Both the position numbers and the translations under genes were made by a program. A model generated the notes under the pieces. The model saw only the letters and a program-made list of their open reading frames with translations, was not told the origin of the DNA and did not search any database. Of a stretch of 9,285 nt of DNA, positions 1 through 6,228 are shown piece after piece. Source of the stretch: Thiothrix sp. (GTDB lineage Bacteria > Pseudomonadota > Gammaproteobacteria > Thiotrichales > Thiotrichaceae). Every line of letters begins with the position of its first letter. The stretch's first letter is position 1. The stretch covers positions 1 to 9,285 of the forward strand of contig DRMA01000172.1 in assembly GCA_011375245.1 (NCBI GenBank). The letters run 5' to 3'.

Positions 1-248
1 CGGTCTATAGCCAAAGCCCTTCTGTTTCTATTTGCTTTAATTATAAGAATATTGATCCTAAGTCATTATGTACTGCTTTGTATGAAGAGCAAGAGGTTGT
101 AGTAGGGTATGGCTCTTATGGTGAAACTACTTTTGTGCGTATGGTCGCGGTTAATACAAATAATGAAGTGACCGATATGATGGATTTCTTTCGCATTGTG
201 GAAGATTTTGTGCAGCGTAAGGGGGATACTTTGGAAAAACTTGAATAG
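1..248 (+). CDS. PLP-dependent group II amino-acid decarboxylase, C-terminal end (5' truncated)
   Basis: The window opens inside a reading frame whose codons start at position 3 and end with TAG at 246-248, giving 81 residues. The tail has the pattern VVVGYGSYGETTFVRMVAVN followed by a helix with MMDFFRIVEDFV. This resembles the C-terminal domain of group II PLP-dependent decarboxylases (glutamate, aspartate/PanP and cysteine-sulfinate decarboxylases), where a VGY...FRMV strand precedes a final helix. The PLP lysine and the substrate-binding part lie left of the window, so the substrate cannot be told. The ending fits the family's normal C-terminus, so the gene is cut only by the window edge. 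An intrinsic terminator follows within 35 bases, so it is the last gene of its transcript. The family call is from recognition of the tail only. Confidence 0.6.
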   Translation, partial: VYSQSPSVSICFNYKNIDPKSLCTALYEEQEVVVGYGSYGETTFVRMVAVNTNNEVTDMMDFFRIVEDFVQRKGDTLEKLE

Positions 249-280
249 TTTTTTTGAGGGTGAAAAAATTAATGTGGTAC

Positions 281-314
281 AAAGGGGAAATTGTAATATT
301 TCCCCCTTTTTTTT
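281..314 (+). terminator. Rho-independent terminator after the decarboxylase gene
   Basis: GGGGAAAT at 284-291 pairs with ATTTCCCC at 298-305 across a 6-base loop, followed by one C and eight T (307-314). It lies 33 bases after the decarboxylase stop. The A-tract on the other side is only three bases, so it should work mainly on the plus strand, although the lipoprotein gene converges on it from the right. Confidence 0.85.
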
Positions 315-337
315 GCTTTTGAGTTGTTGGTGTTTCT

Positions 338-1348
338 TTAAATGGCTAAAGGATGACGATAGGTATTTATTCTATTTGCCCAACCTGCTAACCAGCGTCG
401 CTCATTGCGGCGTGGCGGTGAGTTTCTAACTCTTCGTTGTAAGACTGCTAATGCTGAATTAGAGAAGTTATTTAAGGCTTGTTGTCCTGGTCGGCTTGGG
501 CGCATATTTTCTAATACTTGTAAGAGTCCCCAGTTTTGCCCCCTGTAGCCACCACTACGATGTAAGCCTTCACCTTTAAAGTTTACATAATCAACTAATG
601 CATACCAACCTCCTGGTGTATTTGCGACGGCATTGAGGTTATTAGCTACATGAGAGCGGAGGTGAGAAGGTGTTTTTCTTACTAGGTTAGGCATAGCACG
701 TTTTGCACGTTGAATAATATATTCTGCTTGTATATCACGGGTATTGAAGAGCAAATCCTCAAGTTGTCTTACTTTATACGAGCCTTTTTGACTCATTAGC
801 TGTCTTCTACTGCTCCAAGGAGCACCTGAATGCTTAGCTTGTTTTAACCAAAGGGGTAAGGCAATACCTCGGCGTTCCATATGGGTTAAAAGTCCAGGAA
901 AGCTATTGCCAAATGTATGTTTTCTGGGACCTGCTGGATACCATGTCCAATGACCAATTCCCATTGCAGCAAAGTTTTCGCCATGATTCCAGTGTACTAG
1001 CTTACTTTTTACGCTTCCTGCTTCATTTTTAAAAATGCGATTAGCAATGCTACGTAGTTCGCGTTTACTATGGGGAGGTGCTACTAGTTGACGTTTGGGA
1101 TTGTAAACATAAGGGCGATTTTGCCGTAGTAGTGGCTGTCTATATTGTTGTCTTTTAGGAATGAATGTCTGTTGGTGTTTTCTTATTACAGTTACTTTTT
1201 TTGCTCTTGGTTTAGTCGTTGTTGTTGTTATTTTGGGCGCTTTTTTTATCGCAGGAGTTGCTTCTGGTATATTGACTTTTTGTTGACTACATGCCGTTAT
1301 GCTTGATACTAAAATAAGCAAAGAAATAATTGAGGTCGGATTTTTCAC
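338..1348 (-). CDS. Outer-membrane lipoprotein with basic linker and conserved C-terminal domain of unknown function
   Basis: The 336-residue protein starts with a lipoprotein signal: a short basic N-terminus, a hydrophobic stretch at 6-18 and the lipobox ITAC with the lipidated cysteine at position 20. Serine at +2 predicts outer-membrane sorting. Residues 21-95 form a linker rich in T, K, R, Q and P, with a run of threonines near 41-45, strongly basic and probably disordered. From about 96 to the end is a folded domain. Its best landmarks are NEAG (108-111), HWNHGENFAAMGIGHWTWYP (119-138), and YVNFKGEG...GYRGQNWGLLQVLENM (254-282). I recall uncharacterised proteobacterial proteins sharing the GIGHWTWYPAG signature. 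The glutamates and the NWGLLQ segment are loosely reminiscent of lysozyme-like folds, but this is inference. The start codon is GTG (1346-1348), with a weak AAGGG upstream. It stands alone, convergent with the decarboxylase. Confidence 0.75.
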   Translation of the reverse strand: MKNPTSIISLLILVSSITACSQQKVNIPEATPAIKKAPKITTTTTKPRAKKVTVIRKHQQTFIPKRQQYRQPLLRQNRPYVYNPKRQLVAPPHSKRELRSIANRIFKNEAGSVKSKLVHWNHGENFAAMGIGHWTWYPAGPRKHTFGNSFPGLLTHMERRGIALPLWLKQAKHSGAPWSSRRQLMSQKGSYKVRQLEDLLFNTRDIQAEYIIQRAKRAMPNLVRKTPSHLRSHVANNLNAVANTPGGWYALVDYVNFKGEGLHRSGGYRGQNWGLLQVLENMRPSRPGQQALNNFSNSALAVLQRRVRNSPPRRNERRWLAGWANRINTYRHPLAI

Positions 1349-1483
1349 TGATTTTGCCCTTAAGTTTTAATCTTGGAAAGTGGTATTTTTACCGTAAATC
1401 TCGTTTATTATGGGAATGATAGGTTTAAGCTGAAGGTGCAGGTTATGTATCCAGTTTGCCCCTACAAAACTGACAGTAGCCCA

Positions 1484-1499
1484 AACACTAAATAGTGTT
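1484..1499. repeat. Short perfect inverted repeat (possible operator)
   Basis: AACACTA (1484-1490) and TAGTGTT (1493-1499) are exact reverse complements separated by AA. It lies about 140 bases upstream of the lipoprotein start. The CACTA/TAGTG half-sites recur, with wider spacing, at 7505-7523. No T-tract follows on either strand, so an operator is more likely than a terminator. Confidence 0.4.
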
Positions 1500-1585
1500 C
1501 AATATAAGCGAGGTTTGTTAATGATAAATAAGACGTTTTCTTTAATCATTTGGTTCTAAATATTTTTCATTTTTACTATTAAAAT

Positions 1586-1629
1586 AAAAAACCCTTATAT
1601 TTTAATAAATTATTTATTAAAATATAAGG
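1586..1629 (-). terminator. Long AT-rich hairpin with U-tract, minus-strand terminator-like
   Basis: Bases 1593-1609 pair perfectly with 1613-1629: 17 pairs, closed by two G-C pairs at the base, with a 3-base loop. Read on the minus strand, the hairpin is followed by one G, then six T (1591-1586), then ATTTT. On the plus strand it is followed by AGGCG, with no T-tract. The shape is that of an intrinsic terminator for leftward transcription, although the stem is unusually long and poor in GC. Confidence 0.55.
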
Positions 1630-1673
1630 AGGCGTTTAGTAACGTCCACAAAGATCATGGTTGTCAGTTTATC
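1586..1673 (-). ncRNA. Candidate small RNA or attenuated leader (about 88 nt)
   Basis: The stretch is bounded on the minus strand by a promoter-like sequence (about 1680-1709) and the terminator-like hairpin, and contains no reading frame of note. The predicted RNA has a single-stranded 5' part and a C-rich CGCCUCCUUA segment at the foot of the terminator stem, complementary to a perfect Shine-Dalgarno sequence. This is typical of small RNAs that pair with ribosome binding sites. The alternative is an early-terminated leader of the lipoprotein gene, which lies 240 bases further along the same strand. All of this is inference from sequence shape. Confidence 0.3.
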
Positions 1674-1679
1674 GTTTTG

Positions 1680-1709
1680 ATTATAAATTATCTATGATTT
1701 ACTGGTTAA
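1680..1709 (-). promoter_or_regulatory. Sigma-70-like promoter reading leftward
   Basis: On the minus strand, TTAACC (1709-1704) and an exact TATAAT (1685-1680) are separated by 18 bases. Transcription would start near 1673 and run into the 1593-1629 hairpin. The surrounding AT-richness makes chance -10 boxes common, which limits confidence. Confidence 0.4.
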
Positions 1710-1831
1710 ATGGTTAAAAAAATATCTTTTTTGTGAGCGAATATTGTGAAAGAAGGAATCCATATTATATGAAATCAGTTAACTAAGTGTTTATTTGAGG
1801 GGCAAAATAGGGCGAAATTATTTTCGCTGTA

Positions 1832-1860
1832 CTTGAAAAAAGGATAAGAGGTCTTACTTT
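1832..1860 (+). promoter_or_regulatory. hspQ promoter, possible heat-shock (sigma-32) -35 element
   Basis: CTTGAAA (1832-1838) is identical to the sigma-32 -35 consensus, and its last six bases also serve as a sigma-70 -35 with TACTTT (1855-1860) 16 bases on. The matching sigma-32 -10 (CCCCATNT) is poor. The start site would be near 1867. hspQ is a sigma-32 gene in Escherichia coli, so heat induction is plausible here. A small hairpin (1812-1827) lies directly upstream. Confidence 0.45.
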
Positions 1861-1879
1861 CGTACTATAACTAAATAGT

Positions 1880-1885
1880 GAGGAG
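1880..1885 (+). promoter_or_regulatory. Ribosome binding site of hspQ
   Basis: GAGGAG ends six bases before the ATG at 1892, fixing this start. Confidence 0.8.
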
Positions 1886-1891
1886 CATAAT

Positions 1892-2209
1892 ATGTGTACG
1901 CTAGCCGCAGCTTATAATATTGGGGAAATCATCTACCATCGTAATTTTAATTATCGTGGTGTTATTGTTGATGTTGACCCTAATTTCCAAGGGACGGATG
2001 AGTGGTATGAAAAAAATGCAGTAAGTCATCCAGCAAAAGATATCCCTTGGTATCATGTTTTGGTTGATGATGAAGATCTTGTTACTTACGTTGCGCAAAG
2101 CAACCTTGAGTTATCTTTGTTACCTGAGCCTTTAGAACACCCTATGTTAGAGTCTCTTTTCTCAGGTTATGATGAAGGTAAATATAATCTACGAATGCGT
2201 TTGAATTGA
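1892..2209 (+). CDS. hspQ: Heat shock protein HspQ (YccV-like, hemimethylated-DNA-binding family)
   Basis: The 105-residue protein has the length of E. coli HspQ and its landmarks in order: an N-terminal AxxxIGEIIYHRNFNYRGVIVDVDP beta-barrel stretch (residues 7-31), then PWYHVLVDDEDLVTYVAQSNL (about 52-72), and a less conserved acidic tail. HspQ is a small cytoplasmic protein that in enterobacteria acts on the Lon protease as specificity-enhancing factor and substrate, affects DnaA stability, and binds hemimethylated DNA in vitro. A clear GAGGAG supports the start. A -35 element identical to the heat-shock consensus lies 54 bases upstream. The TauE/SafE-like gene follows after 62 bases with no terminator between, so co-transcription is possible. 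Confidence 0.92.
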   Translation: MCTLAAAYNIGEIIYHRNFNYRGVIVDVDPNFQGTDEWYEKNAVSHPAKDIPWYHVLVDDEDLVTYVAQSNLELSLLPEPLEHPMLESLFSGYDEGKYNLRMRLN

Positions 2210-2228
2210 TGATTATTCAATCAAATGT

Positions 2229-2279
2229 ACAATCCATCAAACACAATCCATCGAATAAGCGATAGTTTTTGATGGATTG
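2229..2279 (+). promoter_or_regulatory. Two alternative hairpins burying the start codon of the TauE/SafE gene
   Basis: TTTGATGGATTG (2268-2279), which contains the ATG at 2272-2274, can pair with either of two upstream copies. Positions 2230-2241 give 12 Watson-Crick pairs with a 26-base loop. Positions 2244-2255 give 12 pairs including one G-U, with a 12-base loop. The two upstream copies share the direct repeat ACAATCCATC at 2229-2238 and 2243-2252. The gene also lacks a clear Shine-Dalgarno sequence. The pairing is seen directly; a role in controlling translation is inferred. Confidence 0.55.
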
Positions 2280-2985
2280 GTTTTCCAATGCTAGTTATCT
2301 AGGAAGCTTCTTGGTTGGATTGACTGGAGGCATTCATTGCATGGGGATGTGTGGTGGTATCGTAACTGCATTAACCCCCACGGTAGTACCTTCTAACCAC
2401 CAACAGAGTGATTGGCAGCATTTTATTATTTTGCTGGGTTATAATTTAGGGCGCATCACCAGTTATAGTCTTGCAGGAGCGCTGGTTGGTGGTTTAGGTG
2501 CAAGTGTCTTTTCATTGGCTGAACTTAATTATAGTCGGCAGATTATGTTGCTGATTGCTGCTTGCTTTATGTTAGCGTTAGGATTGTATTTAGCAGGGGT
2601 GTGGCATGGTATTACCTATCTTGAGCGTTATGGTAAGTACCTTTGGCGTTATATTGAGCCATTAAGTCGCTCTTTCATTCCTGCAACTACGCTTGCTAAA
2701 GCTGTACCACTTGGATTTTTCTGGGGGTGGCTGCCATGTGCAATGGTCTATACTATTTTGATATGGGCAGTATCCGTAGGAAGCGCTCAACAAGGTGCAT
2801 TGCTTATGCTGGCATTTGGATTGGGTACATTGCCTAATTTATTAGCAATGGGCTATCTTGCAACGCGATTAGCTGTTTTCACTCGTCATCCTGTTGTGCG
2901 GAAAATGGTTGGTTTGTTATTGGTCAGTATTGCTTTATGGATGCTTTATAATGCTGTAACTGTCAATGATGTTTCTAGTGTTTAA
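2272..2985 (+). CDS. Sulfite exporter TauE/SafE family (DsbD-like) inner-membrane protein
   Basis: The product has 237 residues and about six transmembrane helices. Near the N-terminus (about 19-29) is GGIHCMGMCGGI, the HCxGMCGG motif of the COG2836 / DsbD_2-type branch of TauE/SafE proteins. A second membrane half follows with GFFWGWLPCAMVYTILIWAV (about 148-167) and a GLGTLPNLLAMG segment, matching the inverted-repeat LPCG(A)xxY motif of the family. In many proteobacteria relatives sit near cbb3 oxidase genes and are linked to copper or thiol handling during cytochrome assembly; others are annotated as sulfite exporters. No oxidase gene is visible here, so the substrate stays open. The frame is open from a TTG three bases earlier, but the ATG is the better start. 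The end overlaps the convergent gene by 11 bases. Confidence 0.85.
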   Translation: MDWFSNASYLGSFLVGLTGGIHCMGMCGGIVTALTPTVVPSNHQQSDWQHFIILLGYNLGRITSYSLAGALVGGLGASVFSLAELNYSRQIMLLIAACFMLALGLYLAGVWHGITYLERYGKYLWRYIEPLSRSFIPATTLAKAVPLGFFWGWLPCAMVYTILIWAVSVGSAQQGALLMLAFGLGTLPNLLAMGYLATRLAVFTRHPVVRKMVGLLLVSIALWMLYNAVTVNDVSSV

Positions 2986-4285
2986 GTAAGATAGATAGTT
3001 CTTCAAATTTCTTCTGCATTTCTCTATTCTCAAACGGTACAATTTCAGGTATTTGAATATTCATCAGTGCATGAAAGGAGGCTTGGTTAGTTTTCATTAA
3101 GCGGACTAAATCTGCGCTGAGTTTAACGGTATCGTAGGTATTTTTTGCCACACGATAATCGTGCCTGATCAAGTTGAGTGCTTTTTGCACCTTGGCTTGT
3201 TGTATGATCAACTGTTGCGCATAAATATTGGCTACTTTTAATGTTAGTTGCTGTGCTTTAATATTTTTTTGTAAAAGTATACGGCTGCTTTGTTTTTGTG
3301 TTGTATTGAGGAGTTTTTTTGATACTTGACTAAGCTGAGCCGTTTCTTCTCTGATGGTATTTATTTTCGGTAAGTAGCTATTACTAAGCTGATTAATATA
3401 GCTTTGCTGAATATTCATTACTAGTTTTAATAGTATAACATGCATACCATAATACTTTCTGGCTTGATTAATATCTTCATTAGACTCTTGGGTGAGTTCC
3501 ATCAATTGATTGGTAATATCGGTCAACACGTCATAAATAATAGACATTTTAATAATGTCGTCAGAGTCAACACGTGACAGTAAAACATCAACCTGTTGCT
3601 CGCTAAGTAACAAGCCCATTTCTTGTAAGCGTAGTTTCAGGTTGGTTTTTTCTTGTGCTATGGTATTTGTGTAATCAGTGATCTTATGCTTTGCTTGCTG
3701 GATTTTTTTATTGAGCTTTTCTTTTTCGATCCCAGAAGCAACCACACGTTGTTCTTTGAGTTGTGCAATATCCTGTCTTTCTTCTGTGATTTTTTGTTTT
3801 AGTTTGTCGATATGTTGACGATTGGCTGAGATAGTGGGGCTGTCTAATAATATTTCTATATCAGCAAAGACATCAATTTGATCTTCTCTGAGTGATTGTT
3901 TGTCGTCACCAAACCAACGTGATTCAGGGGCTTGATCTATTTGCATATTGATGTCGAGTGCGTGATCAAGATTTTGCAGTACATCAGACCAGACGGCTTT
4001 GAGGTGTTGCGTGTTTTCTTCTTTGATAATTTGGGGAGATATGTGCTTTGTTTTTCCTTCTGCGAGAGAATTATAGTTTTCAGCAATGGAGTGGTAATAT
4101 TTTTTTGATGTTTCGACAGCTTTATTGCTATATTCCTTCGTTTTATCAACCGTTTTCTCACGAATTTCTTCAGTGCTACCCCACATGTCTCTCAGTGACT
4201 CTTTCCAGTCTGCGTTGGCTAATCCTGTGTAGGTCGTGCTGATTAATAGGGTGATTAAAAGTATGTTGTACTGTTTTGTGTTCAT
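2975..4285 (-). CDS. Exported coiled-coil protein, third gene of the aminopropyltransferase operon
   Basis: I do not recognise a named family for this 436-residue protein. Residues 1-25 are a signal peptide (hydrophobic 8-22, cleavage after ANA at 23-25), so the protein is periplasmic or envelope-attached. Most of the rest is predicted helix. Residues 30-80 carry charged repeats with many K, E and S. Residues 155-225 are a strong coiled coil rich in K, E, Q and L. A second long helical stretch runs from about 310 to 400 and has several Q-rich turns. There is no cysteine and no catalytic-looking motif. The gene starts 27 bases after the aminopropyltransferase stop on the same strand, with a weak ribosome binding site, and should depend on that operon. 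A structural or scaffolding role in the envelope is the simplest inference. Confidence 0.7.
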   Translation of the reverse strand: MNTKQYNILLITLLISTTYTGLANADWKESLRDMWGSTEEIREKTVDKTKEYSNKAVETSKKYYHSIAENYNSLAEGKTKHISPQIIKEENTQHLKAVWSDVLQNLDHALDINMQIDQAPESRWFGDDKQSLREDQIDVFADIEILLDSPTISANRQHIDKLKQKITEERQDIAQLKEQRVVASGIEKEKLNKKIQQAKHKITDYTNTIAQEKTNLKLRLQEMGLLLSEQQVDVLLSRVDSDDIIKMSIIYDVLTDITNQLMELTQESNEDINQARKYYGMHVILLKLVMNIQQSYINQLSNSYLPKINTIREETAQLSQVSKKLLNTTQKQSSRILLQKNIKAQQLTLKVANIYAQQLIIQQAKVQKALNLIRHDYRVAKNTYDTVKLSADLVRLMKTNQASFHALMNIQIPEIVPFENREMQKKFEELSILLKH

Positions 4286-4312
4286 TGCGACTATTGATGT
4301 TGTAGTGATATT

Positions 4313-5863
4313 TTATTGATACCAGTGTTCCCAACCTTTTTCATAGTAATGGACTAGTGGATGGTTTTGTAAGCCATTAGCTTCAACCCTTATCTTTGCC
4401 ATATCTGCTGCGAAAATGTGCATTGTTTGCATAATGGAAGGCTTTAAGTAGCGTAAGGGAATGGGAATAGTAGGGGATTGTTGTGTCCAATTAGTATTCA
4501 TTCTGCTGGCAAGGACAAAACCCCATTCACCAAAACTAGGAATATAACTGTGATAAGGTCGTACAACCCATGATTGGTGTTGATGAATGCTAGCGATGCT
4601 TTGATAAATAGACCAATAAGCTTCACGGGTATAAAGTGGCGAAGCCGCTTGAGTCACCATTGCCCCTGATGCGGATAAATGTTGTTTGACTAAATGGTAA
4701 AAACTTTTGGTATATAGACGACTTAGGCTGATATTATTTGGATCAGGTAGGTCAATAATAATTACATCATAGAGCTGTTGATTGCGTTCTAAAAATTTCC
4801 ATGCATCTTGATTAATAATGCTCAGCCGTTTACTACTCAGAGCATTTTTATTAAGTTTAGTTAAGGCTTTATTATGTGAAAAAAGTTTAGTAATGGCAGG
4901 GTCAAGATCAACTAATGTAATGTGTTTTACATCGTTGTATTTTAATATTTCGCGTATGGCTAAACCATCGCCACCACCTAGTACAAGAATATTTTCATGT
5001 GCATGTGCCGTTAACATTACAGGGTGAACAAGTGATTCGTGATAGCGGTATTCATCAAATGAATCAAACTGTAATGCACCATTGATATAAAAGCGAATAC
5101 GCTGTTTGCGATGCGTTAATACGATACGTTGATAAGGCGTGGTTTCAGCATAAATAATGGTATCTTGATACAGTTTATGTTCGATGTGGTTAACGAAATG
5201 GTTGGTGACGAAAAAACCACTAATTAATACAATACTGACAATAGTTAAACCACTTAATAATGGCATACGGGCTTTTAGCTCATGACGAAATACATACCAT
5301 GCGAGTAAGCCAATGGTTGCATTAATAAGTCCGAAAGTCAGCCCTGTACGAATAAGTCCAAGTTGTGGCACAAGGAGTAATGGGAATAATAAAGAGGCAA
5401 ATAACGCGCCAATATAGTCAACGGTAAAGACATTGGATAAATTAGTTTTTAAGGTAAATTGATCTTTTAATATACGGATAATGAGTGGAATTTCAACGCC
5501 TAATAATGCACCAAGACTAAAGGTGAGTAGAAACAATAAGGGCGTGTAGTTATTGATAATAGCAAAAGCTGCATAGAGCAATGCAGCGGATAACCCACCC
5601 ATCAGAGCAATAATTAATTGTAAACGAATAAAGGTATCAGGTAGATGATTATCAATAAAGCGTGACAACCATGCGCCTACGCCCATTGCACTCATAAAAA
5701 TGCCAATGACCAGTGAGAAATGATACACCGAGTCACCCAACAGATAGCTGGATAATGTGCCTGCAATCAGTTCATAGATAAGTCCACAAATAGCGATAAC
5801 AAAAGCAGAGAAGAGTAATGCGACTTGTTTTTGTTTTTCAGCAGCGACTGACGTTTGTTGCAT
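4313..5863 (-). CDS. Membrane-anchored spermidine synthase-like aminopropyltransferase
   Basis: The 516-residue protein is a fusion. Residues 13-218 contain about seven transmembrane helices. Residues 225-460 form a spermidine-synthase-type Rossmann domain. The nucleotide motif VLGGGDG is at 294-300, the acidic end of strand 2 is VDLDP (318-322), QDAW is at 352-355, and IIIDLPDPN is at 368-376 in the place of the catalytic DxxDP loop. The HES segment at 275-277 and the YTKSFY segment at 384-389 are also typical. Soluble SpeE moves an aminopropyl group from decarboxylated S-adenosylmethionine to putrescine. The membrane class is known in many proteobacteria, often next to DUF350 genes, but its substrate is not established. 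The gene follows the DUF350 gene by 14 bases, so the two are surely co-transcribed. Confidence 0.85.
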   Translation of the reverse strand: MQQTSVAAEKQKQVALLFSAFVIAICGLIYELIAGTLSSYLLGDSVYHFSLVIGIFMSAMGVGAWLSRFIDNHLPDTFIRLQLIIALMGGLSAALLYAAFAIINNYTPLLFLLTFSLGALLGVEIPLIIRILKDQFTLKTNLSNVFTVDYIGALFASLLFPLLLVPQLGLIRTGLTFGLINATIGLLAWYVFRHELKARMPLLSGLTIVSIVLISGFFVTNHFVNHIEHKLYQDTIIYAETTPYQRIVLTHRKQRIRFYINGALQFDSFDEYRYHESLVHPVMLTAHAHENILVLGGGDGLAIREILKYNDVKHITLVDLDPAITKLFSHNKALTKLNKNALSSKRLSIINQDAWKFLERNQQLYDVIIIDLPDPNNISLSRLYTKSFYHLVKQHLSASGAMVTQAASPLYTREAYWSIYQSIASIHQHQSWVVRPYHSYIPSFGEWGFVLASRMNTNWTQQSPTIPIPLRYLKPSIMQTMHIFAADMAKIRVEANGLQNHPLVHYYEKGWEHWYQ

Positions 5864-5877
5864 TCGTTGTTAATCTT

Positions 5878-6093
5878 CTATTGAATGGCTGTTGAGTAAA
5901 TGAGACCTAGTGAAATAATAATGGCAGCAACGACAATGCCAAGAGCAATATTGCCTTCTTCAGTGATTTTCTTTTCGAGGGAGTAGGGGGTAATTTTTTC
6001 CATCAGGTATAGAGTGATGAAAAACAGAGTGAGTCCAATGATGCCATAGACAAGGCTGGATAAAATATGTGGGAGTGCAAGTTCTTCAAGCAT
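5878..6093 (-). CDS. DUF350 (YjfL-like) small inner-membrane protein
   Basis: This 71-residue protein has two transmembrane helices (about 10-30 and 49-68) separated by a charged loop with KKITEEGNIALGIVVA. The EEGN(x)A segment at the start of the second helix is the hallmark of DUF350. YjfL-type members usually carry two such units in about 130 residues; here only one is present, and start and stop look intact. It is the first gene of an operon with the aminopropyltransferase and the coiled-coil protein. DUF350 and spermidine-synthase-like genes are recurrent neighbours in bacteria, often near PspA-type envelope-stress genes, though none is seen here. The molecular function is unknown; a helper or channel-like partner in the membrane is inference. 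The ribosome binding site is weak. Confidence 0.8.
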   Translation of the reverse strand: MLEELALPHILSSLVYGIIGLTLFFITLYLMEKITPYSLEKKITEEGNIALGIVVAAIIISLGLIYSTAIQ

Positions 6094-6124
6094 GGCTTAT
6101 TTACTTATTGATTAAATGCGGCTG

Positions 6125-6153
6125 ATTATCGCATAGATCGTTTGTGTATTTAA
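6125..6153 (-). promoter_or_regulatory. Likely promoter of the DUF350-aminopropyltransferase-coiled-coil operon
   Basis: On the minus strand, GATAAT (6130-6125) matches the -10 consensus in five of six bases, with TTAAAT (6153-6148), a weak -35, 17 bases upstream. It lies between the upstream terminator and the DUF350 start, the only place an operon promoter can be if that terminator works. Confidence 0.4.
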
Positions 6154-6164
6154 CCAACCCCAAA

Positions 6165-6193
6165 AAAAAGCTCTATGCAAGATAGAGCTTTTT
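6165..6193 (-). terminator. Intrinsic terminator after the 63-residue gene (possibly bidirectional)
   Basis: AAAAAGCTCTA (6165-6175) and TAGAGCTTTTT (6183-6193) pair over 11 bases with a 7-base loop. Read leftward, the stem runs into eight T (6169-6162), ideal for ending the transcript of the small gene that stops at 6229. It separates that gene from the DUF350 operon. Confidence 0.88.
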
Positions 6194-6228
6194 GTCAGCG
6201 AGTGACTTAGAAATAACGGAGGGAATAA

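Larger units (their letters stand above)
1349..1891. other. 543-base intergenic region between divergent lipoprotein and hspQ genes
   Basis: No convincing protein gene lies here. Very AT-rich sequence carries several inverted repeats. TTTAC/GTAAA half-sites at 1388-1398 sit 40-50 bases upstream of the lipoprotein start. AACACTA-AA-TAGTGTT is at 1484-1499, a 17-bp perfect hairpin at 1593-1629, and GCGAAA-TTAT-TTTCGC at 1812-1827 just before the hspQ promoter. The middle holds a candidate minus-strand transcription unit, described separately. Confidence 0.8.

Noticed and set aside
196..429. Plus-strand 77-codon frame across the decarboxylase end
   Set aside because: It runs through the decarboxylase stop, the terminator and the lipoprotein 3' end in other frames. 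The product is low-complexity and unlike a protein.
1521..1559. 12-codon frame starting MINKTF after GAGG
   Set aside because: It is too short to tell from chance. There is no composition bias toward one amino acid as in classical attenuation leader peptides, and the nearby hairpin has its T-tract on the other strand.
1901..2098. Minus-strand frame inside hspQ
   Set aside because: It is a shadow of the well-supported hspQ frame.
2206..2225. FNR-like TTGAT...ATCAA site before the TauE/SafE gene
   Set aside because: The half-sites are nine bases apart rather than four, and a four-base spacing leaves only three of five matches in the second half.
2269..2271. TTG start for the TauE/SafE gene
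   Set aside because: The ATG directly after it is the better start and gives the same protein minus one residue.
3937..4242. Additional frames on both strands within the coiled-coil gene
   Set aside because: They overlap a gene with a signal peptide and operon position. Their composition is that of out-of-frame translation.
4818..5027. Plus-strand frame inside the aminopropyltransferase gene
   Set aside because: It is antisense to the conserved GGGDG region and has no family resemblance.
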